A stretch of 64,000 bases of DNA from Salinimicrobium xinjiangense DSM 19287 (GTDB lineage: Bacteria > Bacteroidota > Bacteroidia > Flavobacteriales > Flavobacteriaceae). The notes under the pieces were generated by a model. The model made no database searches, was not told the DNA's origin, and was given only the letters and a program-made list of their open reading frames with translations. Below are positions 51,706 through 61,428 of the stretch, piece after piece (position 1 is the first letter of the stretch; every line of letters starts with the position of its first letter). The stretch spans positions 20,053 to 84,052 of the forward strand of contig NZ_AUIG01000024.1 of assembly GCF_000423585.1 (NCBI RefSeq), given 5' to 3'. Position numbers and translations under genes: made by a program.

Positions 51706-52952
51706 GAGTATTCAAATTTGGGGGTGCTTCTGTAAAAGATGCTCAAGGAGTAAAGAATGTTCTTAATGTGTTGCAAAGAGAGGGCACAAAGGAAAAAGTG
51801 ATCGTAATCTCGGCAATGGGCAAGACCACTAATGCTATGGAGATTATTGTAAGAGATTATCTTGAAAAAGCTAATTGTGGAGAGGCGCTTCAATTTGTAA
51901 AGGAATTTCATCATGAGATCCTTTTAAACCTGTTTGGAAATAAGGATCATAAGGCTTTTGGTACCGTGCGGAATCTTTTCAGGGAACTGGAAAATTTTCT
52001 ACAGCATAACCGCTCCACCAACTATGATTTTGTTTACGATCAAGTGGTGATCTACGGCGAACTCTTTTCTTCAACAATCATTAGCGAATATCTTAATTCT
52101 TGTGGCATAAAAAACGATTTGCTTGATGCCAGAAACTGTATTCGTACAGACAGCACCTTTAGAGATGCACAGGTTCAATGGGAAGAAACACAGGCACAGA
52201 TCACATCCCAAGTGAATAGAGAGATGCTAAGCATCACACAGGGATTTATAGGAGCAGATGCCAATAACTTCTCCACAACCCTGGGAAGGGAAGGTAGTGA
52301 CTACACTGCCGGAATCTTTGCCTATTGTCTCAATGCTGATAATGTCACCATCTGGAAAGATGTGCCGGGAGTGCTAAATGCAGATCCACGTGTTTTTGAC
52401 AATCCGCAGCTGCTTGACCACATCTCTTATGAAGAAGCTATCGAGCTGGCATTCTATGGCGCTTCGGTAATTCATCCTAAGACGCTTCAGCCATTACAGC
52501 GAAAGGAAATTCCTCTGTATGTGAAGTCCTTTCTAAATCCCGCCAATCCAGGTACTTCAGTAAAAAGAGGACAACCCATCCTTCCGAAGATACCATGCTT
52601 TATAGTGAAGAAAGATCAGGTTTTGATCTCTTTATCTTCTCTGGATTTCTCATTTATTCTGGAAAAGAATATCAGCGAGATTTTCGACCTTTTTCATAAA
52701 TATCAGATTAAAGTTGACCTTATTCAGAACTCGGCCATCAGCTTTTCGGTATGTATTGATAATAAATTTAATAACTTAGAAAAGTTGCTCAACCATCTAA
52801 AGGCAACTTTCAGGGTGAGCTACAATACGGGTGTGTCCCTTTACACAATAAGGCATTTTGATGAGGCAGCAGTAAAGAACATAGAAAAGGATAAAAAAAT
52901 CCTGCTCAAACAAACTACCCGGGAAACAGTACAAATAGTAGCAATACCATAA
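51702..52952 (+). CDS. Aspartate kinase
   Basis: Phosphorylates aspartate in the first step of the lysine, threonine and methionine pathway. The 416-residue product begins with MRVFKFGGASVKDAQG, carries the substrate segment STTLGREGSDYTAGIFAYCL and VTIWKDVPGVLNADPR, and ends in a C-terminal ACT-like regulatory part (about 290-416). A monofunctional enzyme. It is coupled to the GNAT gene and followed by the fused acyltransferase. Confidence 0.95.
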   Translation: MRVFKFGGASVKDAQGVKNVLNVLQREGTKEKVIVISAMGKTTNAMEIIVRDYLEKANCGEALQFVKEFHHEILLNLFGNKDHKAFGTVRNLFRELENFLQHNRSTNYDFVYDQVVIYGELFSSTIISEYLNSCGIKNDLLDARNCIRTDSTFRDAQVQWEETQAQITSQVNREMLSITQGFIGADANNFSTTLGREGSDYTAGIFAYCLNADNVTIWKDVPGVLNADPRVFDNPQLLDHISYEEAIELAFYGASVIHPKTLQPLQRKEIPLYVKSFLNPANPGTSVKRGQPILPKIPCFIVKKDQVLISLSSLDFSFILEKNISEIFDLFHKYQIKVDLIQNSAISFSVCIDNKFNNLEKLLNHLKATFRVSYNTGVSLYTIRHFDEAAVKNIEKDKKILLKQTTRETVQIVAIP

Positions 52953-52973
52953 TTCTATTTTAAAAGGAACTGA

Positions 52974-54797
52974 ATGGGAATAGTAAGCGCTAAAGAGGTA
53001 GCGAAAGTCATGAATCTCGACAAATTTGGATTTTTAGGTACTTCTATGGGATGGGTGGTACTTAAAACTACAAAGCTCTCGGTGATCAACAAAGAATATG
53101 ATAAGCGGAAGCACATGACTGCCGCGCAGTTTGTAGATTCTATTCTGAAGGCATTTGAAATTTATTTTGAGATTCCTGAAGATGACCTGAAGCGGATCCC
53201 GAAATCGGGTGCTTTCATTACCATTTCAAATCACCCATTGGGAGGAATTGACGGTATGATCCTGCTCAAGCTTCTGCTTTCAAAACGCGAGGATTATAAA
53301 GTAATTGCGAATTTCCTGTTACAGCGGATTGAGCCTCTTCAACCTTACATTATGCCGGTAAATCCTTTTGAGGAGCATAAGGAAGCACAGAGTAGCACCA
53401 AAGGCATCAAGGAAGCCATTTTGCATTTACGGGAAGGGAAACCGCTGGGTATTTTCCCTGCGGGAGAAGTTTCTACTTATCGCGATGATCGCAGAATAGT
53501 AGACCGTCCCTGGGATCCCGCGGCGATGAAACTTATTCAGAAGGCTAAAGTTCCGGTTATTCCTATCTATTTTCATGCGAAGAACAGTACCTTCTTCTAC
53601 AGGTTAGCTTCAGTAAGTGATATTTTAAGAACTGCAAAGTTACCCAGTGAAATGCTTTCCCAAAAGAAGCGCAAGATCAAGGTGAGGATAGGAAACCCAA
53701 TAAATCCGCAGGATATCCAGGAAATTACCACTATTGAATCCCTTACTGCCTTCCTGCGCCGAAAAACTTATATGCTGGCGAATGCCTTTGAAAAAAAGCC
53801 ATTTTTGAAAGGTATTCCCAAAAACTTTAAAATTCCTAAACCTCCAAAAAAAATCGTGGCCGAAACTCAATGCGACCTCATGATACAGGAGGTGGAATTA
53901 TGCCGGAAACTGGACAAGCGACTGCTGGAGAGTAAAAACTATGAGGTCTTTCTTGCAAAAAAGGAGATTATTCCAAACATTTTAAAAGAAATAGGAAGGT
54001 TGCGGGAGATAACGTTCAGAGCTATTGGGGAAGGAACGAATATGTCAACCGACCTGGATAAGTTTGATGATTACTACTACCATATGTTCCTTTGGGATAA
54101 CGAGACGAACAAAATTGCAGGAGCCTACAGGATGGGAATGGGAGCCGAAATCTATGAGAAGTATGGCATCAACGGATTTTACCTGCAGGATCTTTTCAGG
54201 TTTGAGCCAGAGCTGCATAAGATGATGAGCGAATCTATTGAAATGGGACGTGCTTTTATCATAAAGGAATACCAGCAACGGCCAATGCCGCTCTTCCTGT
54301 TATGGAAAGGAATTGTGCATTGTACCCTGCGCTTCCCAAAACATAAATACCTTATTGGGGGAGTGAGCATAAGTAACAAATTCTCCAATTTCTCTAAATC
54401 GCTGATGATCGAATTTATGAGGTCTCATTACTATGACCCCTATGTGGCGCAGTTCATAAGACCGAAAAAAGAATTCAAGGTAAAGCTGAAGGATGGGGAC
54501 AAAGATTTCATATTTGATGAAACCAAGGCAGACCTTAACAAATTTGACAGGATCATTGATGAAGTGGAACCCGGAAGCATGAGGCTGCCGGTGCTTATCA
54601 AAAAATACATCAAGCAGAATGCGAAAGTGGTGGCTTTCAACGTTGATCCGCTGTTTAATGATGCGGTTGACGGATTAATGTACATTAAGATAGCCGACCT
54701 ACCGGAAAGTACCGTACGCCCCGTCATGGAGGAGTTTCAGCAGGAGCTGGAGCGAAAGGTGACAGAGATGAGAAAGAATGGTAAATTCCCGGAATAG
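52974..54797 (+). CDS. Fused lyso-lipid O-acyltransferase / N-acyltransferase (OlsF- or GlsAB-like)
   Basis: A 607-residue two-domain protein. The N-terminal half (about 40-290) is a PlsC-type acyltransferase with ISNHPLGGIDGM (H and D separated by five rather than four residues, as in this subgroup) and LGIFPAGEVSTYRD. The C-terminal half (about 310-540) is a GNAT-like N-acyltransferase (NKIAGAYRMGMGAEIY, SIEMGRAFIIKEYQQRPMPL). In Bacteroidota the same fusion or pair makes ornithine or glycine lipids: the GNAT half puts a 3-hydroxy fatty acid on the amino group and the PlsC half esterifies the hydroxyl. The amino acid used here cannot be read from sequence. Confidence 0.87.
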   Translation: MGIVSAKEVAKVMNLDKFGFLGTSMGWVVLKTTKLSVINKEYDKRKHMTAAQFVDSILKAFEIYFEIPEDDLKRIPKSGAFITISNHPLGGIDGMILLKLLLSKREDYKVIANFLLQRIEPLQPYIMPVNPFEEHKEAQSSTKGIKEAILHLREGKPLGIFPAGEVSTYRDDRRIVDRPWDPAAMKLIQKAKVPVIPIYFHAKNSTFFYRLASVSDILRTAKLPSEMLSQKKRKIKVRIGNPINPQDIQEITTIESLTAFLRRKTYMLANAFEKKPFLKGIPKNFKIPKPPKKIVAETQCDLMIQEVELCRKLDKRLLESKNYEVFLAKKEIIPNILKEIGRLREITFRAIGEGTNMSTDLDKFDDYYYHMFLWDNETNKIAGAYRMGMGAEIYEKYGINGFYLQDLFRFEPELHKMMSESIEMGRAFIIKEYQQRPMPLFLLWKGIVHCTLRFPKHKYLIGGVSISNKFSNFSKSLMIEFMRSHYYDPYVAQFIRPKKEFKVKLKDGDKDFIFDETKADLNKFDRIIDEVEPGSMRLPVLIKKYIKQNAKVVAFNVDPLFNDAVDGLMYIKIADLPESTVRPVMEEFQQELERKVTEMRKNGKFPE

Positions 54798-54878
54798 TCT
54801 GCCGCTATACAAAAAATGTTAGGTTGGAAATGGCTTTTTTGATGCTTATCTTGCTGTTTCAGAAATAAAATTCAGAAA

Positions 54879-55529
54879 ATGGAAAAGATATTAATAATTG
54901 GCGCCACCGGAAGTACCGGGAAAAGGATCATCGAGATTCTCAACAACAGCCAGAGTTTTGAGCCGGTTGCGATGATAAGAAAGGAAGAGCAAAAAACCAT
55001 TTTTGACGATATGGAGGTCAAATGGGTTCTTGCCGATCTTGAACAGGATGATTTTAGCCCCGCCTTAAAAGGAATTGATAAGGTCATATTTGCTGCAGGT
55101 TCAGGCGGAGATACCGGTCCTGACAAAACCACCGAGGTGGACGAAAAAGGAGCGATCAAGATCATTGATGCTGCCAAAAAAGCAAAAGTTAAAAAGTTCA
55201 TCATGCTGAGTTCCATGGGTGCAGATGAACCATCCAAACACGAAAAACTGGAACATTATCTTAAGGCAAAAGCTGCAGCCGACCAGCACCTGCGCGACAG
55301 CGGACTTGATTACACGATTGTTAGGCCGGGAGCACTTACAGACGACCTGGGGATGGGTAAAGTCAAACTGGCGGAGAAACTGGACAGTACCGGTGAAATT
55401 CCGCGTGATGATGTAGCTTTTCTCCTTATCATGTCGCTTGCCGATCCTCTTGTGAAGAATATGACTTTTGATGCTATAGAAGGGGAAGAACCCATCAAAT
55501 CGGCCATGATCGAACTAAGCAGAGGATAA
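54879..55529 (+). CDS. NAD(P)-binding protein (atypical short-chain dehydrogenase)
   Basis: A 216-residue single-domain Rossmann protein. The dinucleotide loop is LIIGATGSTGKRIIEILN, the second acidic segment VKWVLADLEQDDFSPAL, and KKFIMLSSMGADEPSKHEKL and LDYTIVRPGALTDDLG are typical of NmrA/YwnB-like atypical SDRs. The usual catalytic Tyr-x3-Lys is not clear, so it may act as a sensor or epimerase-like enzyme. It follows the acyltransferase by 81 bp. Confidence 0.88.
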   Translation: MEKILIIGATGSTGKRIIEILNNSQSFEPVAMIRKEEQKTIFDDMEVKWVLADLEQDDFSPALKGIDKVIFAAGSGGDTGPDKTTEVDEKGAIKIIDAAKKAKVKKFIMLSSMGADEPSKHEKLEHYLKAKAAADQHLRDSGLDYTIVRPGALTDDLGMGKVKLAEKLDSTGEIPRDDVAFLLIMSLADPLVKNMTFDAIEGEEPIKSAMIELSRG

Positions 55530-55531
55530 AT

Positions 55532-55610
55532 TAGACGGTAGACTGTAGTCATAATAGGGTAGAGGTTAGACTTTAGAATAAAAAAGTTAGACCTTAAACA
55601 TTAATCTTTA
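55532..55610. repeat. Short TTAGAC-type word repeats
   Basis: Four loose copies of ttagac or tagac are scattered through the gap before ywbE, together with taaac runs near the end. The pattern matches the other low-complexity gaps of this window. Confidence 0.5.
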
Positions 55611-55619
55611 AACATTTCG

Positions 55620-55820
55620 ATGAAACCTACAAGAAAAGATATCACTCCCGGAAGCCGGGTTGCCATAGTACAGAAGCAGGATCAAAGAACCGGCAGGCTC
55701 ACTTATGGCTACGTGGCAGATATACTTACGAAGTCTCCGATGCATCCCCACGGCATAAAAGTGAGGCTGGAAACAGGAGAAGTTGGAAGGGTTCAGAAAA
55801 TTGAAGACACACTCGCCTGA
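55620..55820 (+). CDS. YwbE family protein
   Basis: A 66-residue protein that matches the YwbE family along its whole length: RKDITPGSRVAIVQKQDQ, LTYGYVADILTKSP and GIKVRLETGEVGRVQKI. The small beta-rich fold suggests a nucleic-acid or protein interaction, but no function is established. It is encoded alone behind word repeats. Confidence 0.9.
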   Translation: MKPTRKDITPGSRVAIVQKQDQRTGRLTYGYVADILTKSPMHPHGIKVRLETGEVGRVQKIEDTLA

Positions 55821-55890
55821 TCATTTCAGTTAGCAATGATCAGGTATCATAATCAAAAACAATGGGGGACTATGGGAAAGGGATTAGGAA

Positions 55891-57138
55891 TTAGGCGGGT
55901 ACTTCTTCCGGTATTCCCTGGTAATACTTTATCCTCTGGGAATTAATTATTACCAATCCTGTTGCCGCAAATAATCCCAGGATCAGGTTTTCGAAGCTTA
56001 CGCCTGCATCCATTAGCAACCCCACAACCAGCGGGCCCAAAGCTGTACTTATTACCATGAACATCGTAAACACGCTGCGAATGGCTCCCATTTTTTCTGT
56101 TCCGTAGATCTCTGCCAGCAATGCGGTTTTCACAGTTCCCGAGACTCCCACAGTTACACCGGTAAATATCAGAAAGATCAATGCTCCAATGATACTATCC
56201 ATTAAGGCCAGTGGTAGCATCCCAAGAGTTACGGGAATAAGATAATACCTGAACATTTTGCGGGCAGTAAATTTATCTACCCATACCCCTCCTAAAAGTG
56301 AAAAAAGAAACCTTGTTATAGCATAAACAGTAAAGAAAGTTGCATAAAGAGTTACAGACCATCCTTTATTCTCCACAAATACATATTGATAGAAGAAGAT
56401 AGCCGTCGCCGTAAAACTCAGGATAAAGCTGGCCGGCATCATTACCACAAATTTCTTGTCAAAAACTATTTTTTTGTAATCCTTGAGCAGTACGAGGGCA
56501 GACTGCCTTCCCTGTCCCGACAGTTGCTCGTCGAAGACCATCAGGTCGATATATTTTAACCTGATGAGATATAGAAATACTATGATCCCACTTGCGATTG
56601 CCGCAACTCTCCAGTTGAAGAACCCAATAATTAAGGATATAATAATTGGAAAAACAGCCTCACTCATAGAAAAGCCCAATGTGGAAAAACTCAAAGCTTT
56701 TCCCCTGTCTTTAGTGAAACGTTTAGACATTATTGTCATACTAATATGCGTGAGCAACCCCTGCCCGGTAAGCCTTAATCCGGTAATAGCAATAAAAAGA
56801 AAAAGGATGTGGTATGAGAACCCGAGGAGGATACTTGATAAACCTAAGCCGATGATCGTCCAGGCGGTCACCTTTTTGGCCGGTTTATAATCCACCGTAT
56901 GTCCCACGCTCAGCATGATAAAAGAAGCAACAATAGTACAGGCGGCATAAAGAGACCCAAATGCTCCTTCAGAAATCTGGAAGGTTTTGATAATTTCAGG
57001 GACGTAAAGGGAAATAAGAAAAGTTTGTCCGAAGCCTGAAAGAAAGGTAAGTACCCACCCAAAGCTTACTTTTCTGAAATTGTCTTTTACGAAGAAGAAA
57101 AAATCTTTCAATTCACCTGATATTAATTCAAGCTGCAA
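55891..57138 (-). CDS. Major facilitator superfamily transporter
   Basis: A polytopic protein of up to 415 residues with about 12 transmembrane helices (for example FGWVLTFLSGFGQTFLISLY, AFGSLYAACTIVASFIMLSV, LIFTGVTVGVSGTVKTALLA). The loop HTVDYKPAKK between helices 2 and 3 is the MFS-A type. The substrate is unknown. The frame opens with TTG at 57138, but TATCTTTG (57143-57136) overlaps this start; if that is the promoter, translation begins at the TTG at 57108 (LKDFFFFVKDNF). Confidence 0.88.
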   Translation of the reverse strand: MQLELISGELKDFFFFVKDNFRKVSFGWVLTFLSGFGQTFLISLYVPEIIKTFQISEGAFGSLYAACTIVASFIMLSVGHTVDYKPAKKVTAWTIIGLGLSSILLGFSYHILFLFIAITGLRLTGQGLLTHISMTIMSKRFTKDRGKALSFSTLGFSMSEAVFPIIISLIIGFFNWRVAAIASGIIVFLYLIRLKYIDLMVFDEQLSGQGRQSALVLLKDYKKIVFDKKFVVMMPASFILSFTATAIFFYQYVFVENKGWSVTLYATFFTVYAITRFLFSLLGGVWVDKFTARKMFRYYLIPVTLGMLPLALMDSIIGALIFLIFTGVTVGVSGTVKTALLAEIYGTEKMGAIRSVFTMFMVISTALGPLVVGLLMDAGVSFENLILGLFAATGLVIINSQRIKYYQGIPEEVPA

Positions 57139-57143
57139 AGATA
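57136..57143 (-). promoter_or_regulatory. Candidate -7 element of the MFS gene
   Basis: TATCTTTG fits TAnnTTTG, overlaps the first possible start codon and would make the TTG at 57108 the real start. No -33 element is clear. Confidence 0.3.
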
Positions 57144-57248
57144 AGGCCTTAATCTGCTGGGAAAAAGCTTAGCAGCAGTTTAGGATAAATTTAAAATATA
57201 AGGTTTTCGTGAAGGGTCAGCCCATGTGTTGCCTGAACAATGGAATTG

Positions 57249-57635
57249 CTAAAAAAAAGCCTTGTCATTTGGTTCCCAAAGCTCGATCTTATTGCCTTCG
57301 GGATCCATGATCCAGCCGAATTTCCCATAGTCAAAAGTCTGCATCTCTCCCACGATCTCTACTCCCTCTTTTTTCAATTCCACCAGCAACTCTTCCAGGT
57401 TCTCTACCCGATAGTTGACCATAAATTGTTTTTTTGAAGGCTCATAGTAGTCGGTGTCTTCATTCATGGGACTCCACTGAGTGGTGCAGTCGTTTCCTTC
57501 TTTGTCTTTCCACCAGAATGTACTTCCCCATTGATCGGTATTTAAACCAAGATGTTTGTTGTACCAATTTTTTGTGGCTTTTGGATCTTTGCTTTTGAAA
57601 AATATCCCGCCGATCCCGGTAACTCTGTTCTTCAT
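57249..57635 (-). CDS. VOC family (glyoxalase/bleomycin-resistance-like) protein
   Basis: A 128-residue protein of two beta-alpha-beta-beta-beta modules: VTGIGGIFFKSKDPKATKNW and YRVENLEELLVELKKEGVEI, ending WIMDPEGNKIELWEPND with the metal-binding Glu. It could act on a small electrophile or dioxygenase-type substrate; nothing more specific can be read. It is encoded between the 2-hydroxyacid dehydrogenase and MFS genes. Confidence 0.92.
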   Translation of the reverse strand: MKNRVTGIGGIFFKSKDPKATKNWYNKHLGLNTDQWGSTFWWKDKEGNDCTTQWSPMNEDTDYYEPSKKQFMVNYRVENLEELLVELKKEGVEIVGEMQTFDYGKFGWIMDPEGNKIELWEPNDKAFF

Positions 57636-57659
57636 GATAGATATTATTATAACTTACTA

Positions 57660-57700
57660 TAGACGCCTTAAATGGCGTCTAAACTCTGACTGAGACGCCG
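57660..57700 (-). terminator. Two GACGCC hairpins after the 2-hydroxyacid dehydrogenase gene
   Basis: AGACGCC (57661-57667) pairs with GGCGTCT (57674-57680) around a 6-base loop. A second, imperfect stem of gagacgccgcatggggtctt lies at 57692-57711. They fall between the dehydrogenase stop and the VOC start and may terminate the former, though a T-run is lacking. Confidence 0.45.
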
Positions 57701-57710
57701 CATGGGGTCT

Positions 57711-58652
57711 TTACTTGTATAGATCTATGATCTTTTGTGCGATAGTATTTGCCAGCTTGCGGTGTGACTCTACAGTCCAGCCGGCAACATGCGGACTTAG
57801 CAGCACATTTGGCATCACGAGCAGCTCTTGCAGGGCTTTTGGCATTTCAGCCGCTTCAGTAAAAAGACTTTCAAAAGAACCTTTTTCGTATTCCAGTACA
57901 TCCAGGCCTGCTCCAAGGATCTTCTTTTCATGCAAAGCTGCTACAAGATCTTCGGTCACCACACTTTTCCCACGGGCGGTGTTGAGCAGCCAGAAGGGCT
58001 TTGAAAAAGCGGCTATAAAGTCTTTATCGACCATTCGGTTGGTTTCAGGAGTCCAGGGGGTGTGAAGACTCACTACATCACATTCTCTTTTGAATTTCTC
58101 CAGGGAAACCTGCTCTGCAAACTCATCTCCTACTCCCTCTAAAATGTCATAACAGATCACCTTTACATCAAATCCCTGAAGCTTTTTTGCAAAGGATTTT
58201 CCCATATTTCCGTAGCCGATGATCCCTACTGTTTTTCCTTCCAATTCTACCCCGCGGTTCGCTTCCCTGTACCACAAACCTTCCCGTACCTGCCTGTCGG
58301 CCTGATTTAATTTATTGAACAGAGAAAGCAGCATTCCAAGGGCATGTTCGCCCACGGCATTACGATTGCCTTCGGGAGCAGAAAAAAGTTTGACTCCGCG
58401 TCTTTCTGCGTATTCAACGTCTATGCTTTCCAGTCCGGCGCCTACGCGGGCAATGAATTTCAGGTTTGGTGCAGCATTCAGAAATTCTTTGCCAATTTGG
58501 AACCGGCTTCTAATTACGATCCCGTCATAGAGATGCTGATTTTCAAGGATCTCCTGCTCGCTTTGGCTATAGGCTTCAATATTGTGATGCCCGGCTGCTT
58601 CGAGTTGCTGTAGTAGAGTAGGATGGTTGGAATCGGCGTGAAGAATGATCAT
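57711..58652 (-). CDS. D-2-hydroxyacid dehydrogenase
   Basis: A 313-residue NAD-dependent dehydrogenase of the 3-phosphoglycerate dehydrogenase-like group. The active-site Arg lies in FIARVGAGLESIDVEYAERR, the NAD loop is VGIIGYGNMGKSFAKKLQG, the Glu is in GAGLDVLEYEKGSFE, and the His in LLSPHVAGWTVESH. The substrate is not clear; serine biosynthesis enzymes of this family have a C-terminal ACT domain, absent here. It lies 6 bp after the cupin gene. Confidence 0.93.
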   Translation of the reverse strand: MIILHADSNHPTLLQQLEAAGHHNIEAYSQSEQEILENQHLYDGIVIRSRFQIGKEFLNAAPNLKFIARVGAGLESIDVEYAERRGVKLFSAPEGNRNAVGEHALGMLLSLFNKLNQADRQVREGLWYREANRGVELEGKTVGIIGYGNMGKSFAKKLQGFDVKVICYDILEGVGDEFAEQVSLEKFKRECDVVSLHTPWTPETNRMVDKDFIAAFSKPFWLLNTARGKSVVTEDLVAALHEKKILGAGLDVLEYEKGSFESLFTEAAEMPKALQELLVMPNVLLSPHVAGWTVESHRKLANTIAQKIIDLYK

Positions 58653-58658
58653 GAAAAA

Positions 58659-59033
58659 TCAGATTTTTGGATAGTCAGATTGAGTGAGGCTGTCCTGCAC
58701 GTCTCCGGTATGTTTGGTGCTGAGCTTTTCGAAAAGCATGATATGAACTTCCTCCCCATTTTTTGTCATGGGACAATGCTTCACTCCTTTGGGAACGATG
58801 ATGATCTCCCCTTCCTTAACGGTCTCTGTACGATCTTCGAACTGCAGGTACAGAGTTCCTTTTAGCACCTGGAAAAGTTCGTCCTCCTCCTCGTGCTGAT
58901 GCCATACAAATTCATCTTTTACTTTTGCAACCAGCACCTGCATATCATTGACAACTCCAATTTGCCGCGGGTGCCAGTGATTGCTGAATTTCGTCAGCTT
59001 TTCTCTGGGATCAATGGGTTTTAAAAATGACAT
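58659..59033 (-). CDS. Cupin domain protein
   Basis: A 124-residue single-cupin protein. Motif 1 is in FVWHQHEEEDELFQVLKGTL and motif 2 in GEIIIVPKGVKHCPMT, so the His, His, Glu and His metal ligands are present. I chose the ATG at 59033 (MSFLKPIDPREKLTKF); the ATG at 59120 would add a poorly supported 29 residues. It is probably a small enzyme or sensor, and lies just before the 2-hydroxyacid dehydrogenase gene. Confidence 0.88.
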   Translation of the reverse strand: MSFLKPIDPREKLTKFSNHWHPRQIGVVNDMQVLVAKVKDEFVWHQHEEEDELFQVLKGTLYLQFEDRTETVKEGEIIIVPKGVKHCPMTKNGEEVHIMLFEKLSTKHTGDVQDSLTQSDYPKI

Positions 59034-59230
59034 GTTTATAACTGTATTAATGAAGAAGCAATTTACATAGAAAATTGGAGAGGAGACAGGGAGTAATCGG
59101 CTTGGCGGTTTTTTAGCCACGACTGCATAGATTTTTTTCTGCCGAAATCTGCAAGATTTTCGGGAAAAATACTTTTACAAAAAAGCACTTTTGAGAGACC
59201 TTGGTATTTGGTACTTGGAATTTTGACATT

Positions 59231-60583
59231 TTAAAAACCCAATATCATCTTGGCTATAGTAAAGTAAATAAGGATCCCAAAAATGTCATTACTTGTGGTG
59301 ATGAATGGGCCTGTTGCCATTGCGGGATCTATTCCGAACTTATCCAAAATAATAGGCACGAAGGTTCCGATAAGGGAGGCGATGACAATTACCGATATCA
59401 GAGAGATGCCAACTGTTACTCCAAACCAGAAGTGGAAACCGAGCAGAAAAATCCCTCCTATGATAAGCAAAAAAGCCAGAGCCGCTCCATTAAGAAGGCT
59501 CAAAAGGACTTCCTTAATTAGCCGATTCCATAGTGAACCGCTAAGACTTTGATTGGCCAGACCCTGCAATACAATTGCCGACGACTGTACTCCCACATTA
59601 CCTGCCATCGCGGCTATAAGCGGCACAAAAAAGAATAACGCTGCATGCTCCTGCATGGCCGCGTCAAATGTTCCAAGTACTGTAACCGAAATAAAACCTC
59701 CTAAAAGGGCCAGAATAAGCCAGGGCAACCTCGCGCGGGTAAGACGAAGTATAGAATCATCTGCCTCAACATCTTCAGATATACCGGCGGCCATTTGATA
59801 ATCTTTTTCGGCTTCATCTCTAATAAAGTCGACAATATCATCAATCGTCACCCTTCCTACCAGTCTTCCCATTTCATCTACCACAGGAATCGCTTCAAGG
59901 TCATACTTCTGCATCACACGCGCCACTTCCTCTCCCTTGGTGTGGACGGTCACATAATCCACCTTATCAATATAAATGTCGCTGATATTCGCCCTGCTGG
60001 ATGCTGTAAGCAGATCCTTAAGTGAGAGCCGTCCTTTTAATCTATTCTTGTCATCAACCACATAAATCGAGTGCACACGAGTAACATTTTCTGCCTGCGC
60101 CCGCATTTCGGTCATACAACCGGTAACGCTCCAGTTTTCATTGACCTTTACCAGCTCTTTGGCCATAAGTCCCCCGGCCGAATTCTCATCATATCGCAGC
60201 AGTTCCACAATGTGTTCGGCATGTTCTTCGTCAAGAATCTCACTGATTACCTCCTGCTTTCGCTCTTCAGAAAGTTCGGCGATAATATCGGCAGCATCAT
60301 CGGTATCCATATTCTCGAGCTCCTCGGCGATCTCCTTAGAGGATAGATTATCGAGAATACGTTCCCGTACATCTTCCTCCAGCTCCATAAGGGCTTCTGA
60401 AGTTTTTGTGCTGTCGAGAAGTTTGATGATATAGGTAGCCTCATCAAGGGTAAGTTCGTCGATGATCTCTGCAATATCGGCATGGTGAACTTCCTCCAGA
60501 AGCTGAAGGAGCTCAGTATTCCGCTTCTCTTCTATGAGAAGCTGGATGTGCTCGATATATTCATCGCTTACCTCAAACTGCAT
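59231..60583 (-). CDS. mgtE: Magnesium transporter MgtE
   Basis: A 450-residue Mg2+ channel. The N-terminal MgtE_N superhelical domain (about 1-130, [20 protein letters not shown]) is followed by two CBS domains (about 135-255, [20 protein letters not shown] and [20 protein letters not shown]) and five C-terminal helices ([59 protein letters not shown]). Binding of Mg2+ to the cytoplasmic domains closes the pore. It overlaps rsmA by 11 bp. Confidence 0.96.
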   Translation of the reverse strand: MQFEVSDEYIEHIQLLIEEKRNTELLQLLEEVHHADIAEIIDELTLDEATYIIKLLDSTKTSEALMELEEDVRERILDNLSSKEIAEELENMDTDDAADIIAELSEERKQEVISEILDEEHAEHIVELLRYDENSAGGLMAKELVKVNENWSVTGCMTEMRAQAENVTRVHSIYVVDDKNRLKGRLSLKDLLTASSRANISDIYIDKVDYVTVHTKGEEVARVMQKYDLEAIPVVDEMGRLVGRVTIDDIVDFIRDEAEKDYQMAAGISEDVEADDSILRLTRARLPWLILALLGGFISVTVLGTFDAAMQEHAALFFFVPLIAAMAGNVGVQSSAIVLQGLANQSLSGSLWNRLIKEVLLSLLNGAALAFLLIIGGIFLLGFHFWFGVTVGISLISVIVIASLIGTFVPIILDKFGIDPAMATGPFITTSNDIFGILIYFTIAKMILGF

Positions 60584-61415
60584 ATGGCTGAATTTTTTGT
60601 GTAAGTTCTATGAACCGGGCAGTGCTGAGCTGTTCCGGCCGCAGACCAAATATACTATCTTCTTTAATATTTTCGGGCAGATCTAAAGTCTTCAGACTAT
60701 TGCGAAGTGTTTTTCTTCTTTGCTGAAAAGCTGTCTTCACTACTCTGAAAAATAATTTCTCATCACAGGGAAGGGAAAAATCTTCTTTTCGGGAAAGCCG
60801 CAGCACTCCACTGTCCACTTTTGGCGGCGGATTGAATACTGATGGTGGTACTGTAAACAGGTACTCGGCCTCGTAAAAAGCCTGCACCAGGACAGAAAGG
60901 ATTCCGTACGTCTTACTACCTTCTTTTTCACAGATACGCTGCGCCACTTCCTTCTGAAACATCCCGGAAAATTCAGGAATATAATTCCGTAACTCCAGCA
61001 TTTTAAAAACGATTTGGGTGGAAATATTATAAGGAAAGTTACCTATGATGGCGAATTGATCCTGTCCAAAAATTTCGCTGATATCAGACTTCAAAAAATC
61101 TTTTTCATGGATCTTTCCGGCCAGAGAAGGATAATGTTCATGTAGATAAGCCACACTTTCCCTGTCTATTTCTATCACGTGAATATCTGTATCCTTCCTT
61201 AGTAGATATTTGGTAAGCACCCCCATCCCGGGACCTATCTCCAGCACATGGGAATATCCGCTATAGCTAAGGGTGTCGGCAATTTTTTCGGCGACTGACT
61301 CATCTGTGAGAAAATGTTGTCCAAGATGTTTTTTGGCTTTTACATCTCCCTCATTATGAGCGTGGGATATATTGTCAGGCCGGGTTCCACCTTTCTTGTT
61401 GTAGTTCTTCTTCAT
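60573..61415 (-). CDS. rsmA: 16S rRNA dimethyladenosine transferase RsmA (KsgA)
   Basis: Dimethylates two adenosines in the 3' end of 16S rRNA. The 280-residue product has the SAM-binding motif [18 protein letters not shown], motif IV NFPYNIS (family NLPYxIS), and [30 protein letters not shown] marks the conserved N-terminus, here preceded by about 25 extra residues that have no better start. It is in the chain DUF4286-rsmA-mgtE. Confidence 0.96.
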   Translation of the reverse strand: MKKNYNKKGGTRPDNISHAHNEGDVKAKKHLGQHFLTDESVAEKIADTLSYSGYSHVLEIGPGMGVLTKYLLRKDTDIHVIEIDRESVAYLHEHYPSLAGKIHEKDFLKSDISEIFGQDQFAIIGNFPYNISTQIVFKMLELRNYIPEFSGMFQKEVAQRICEKEGSKTYGILSVLVQAFYEAEYLFTVPPSVFNPPPKVDSGVLRLSRKEDFSLPCDEKLFFRVVKTAFQQRRKTLRNSLKTLDLPENIKEDSIFGLRPEQLSTARFIELTQKIQPYAV

Positions 61416-61428
61416 GTAAAAGGTGAGT

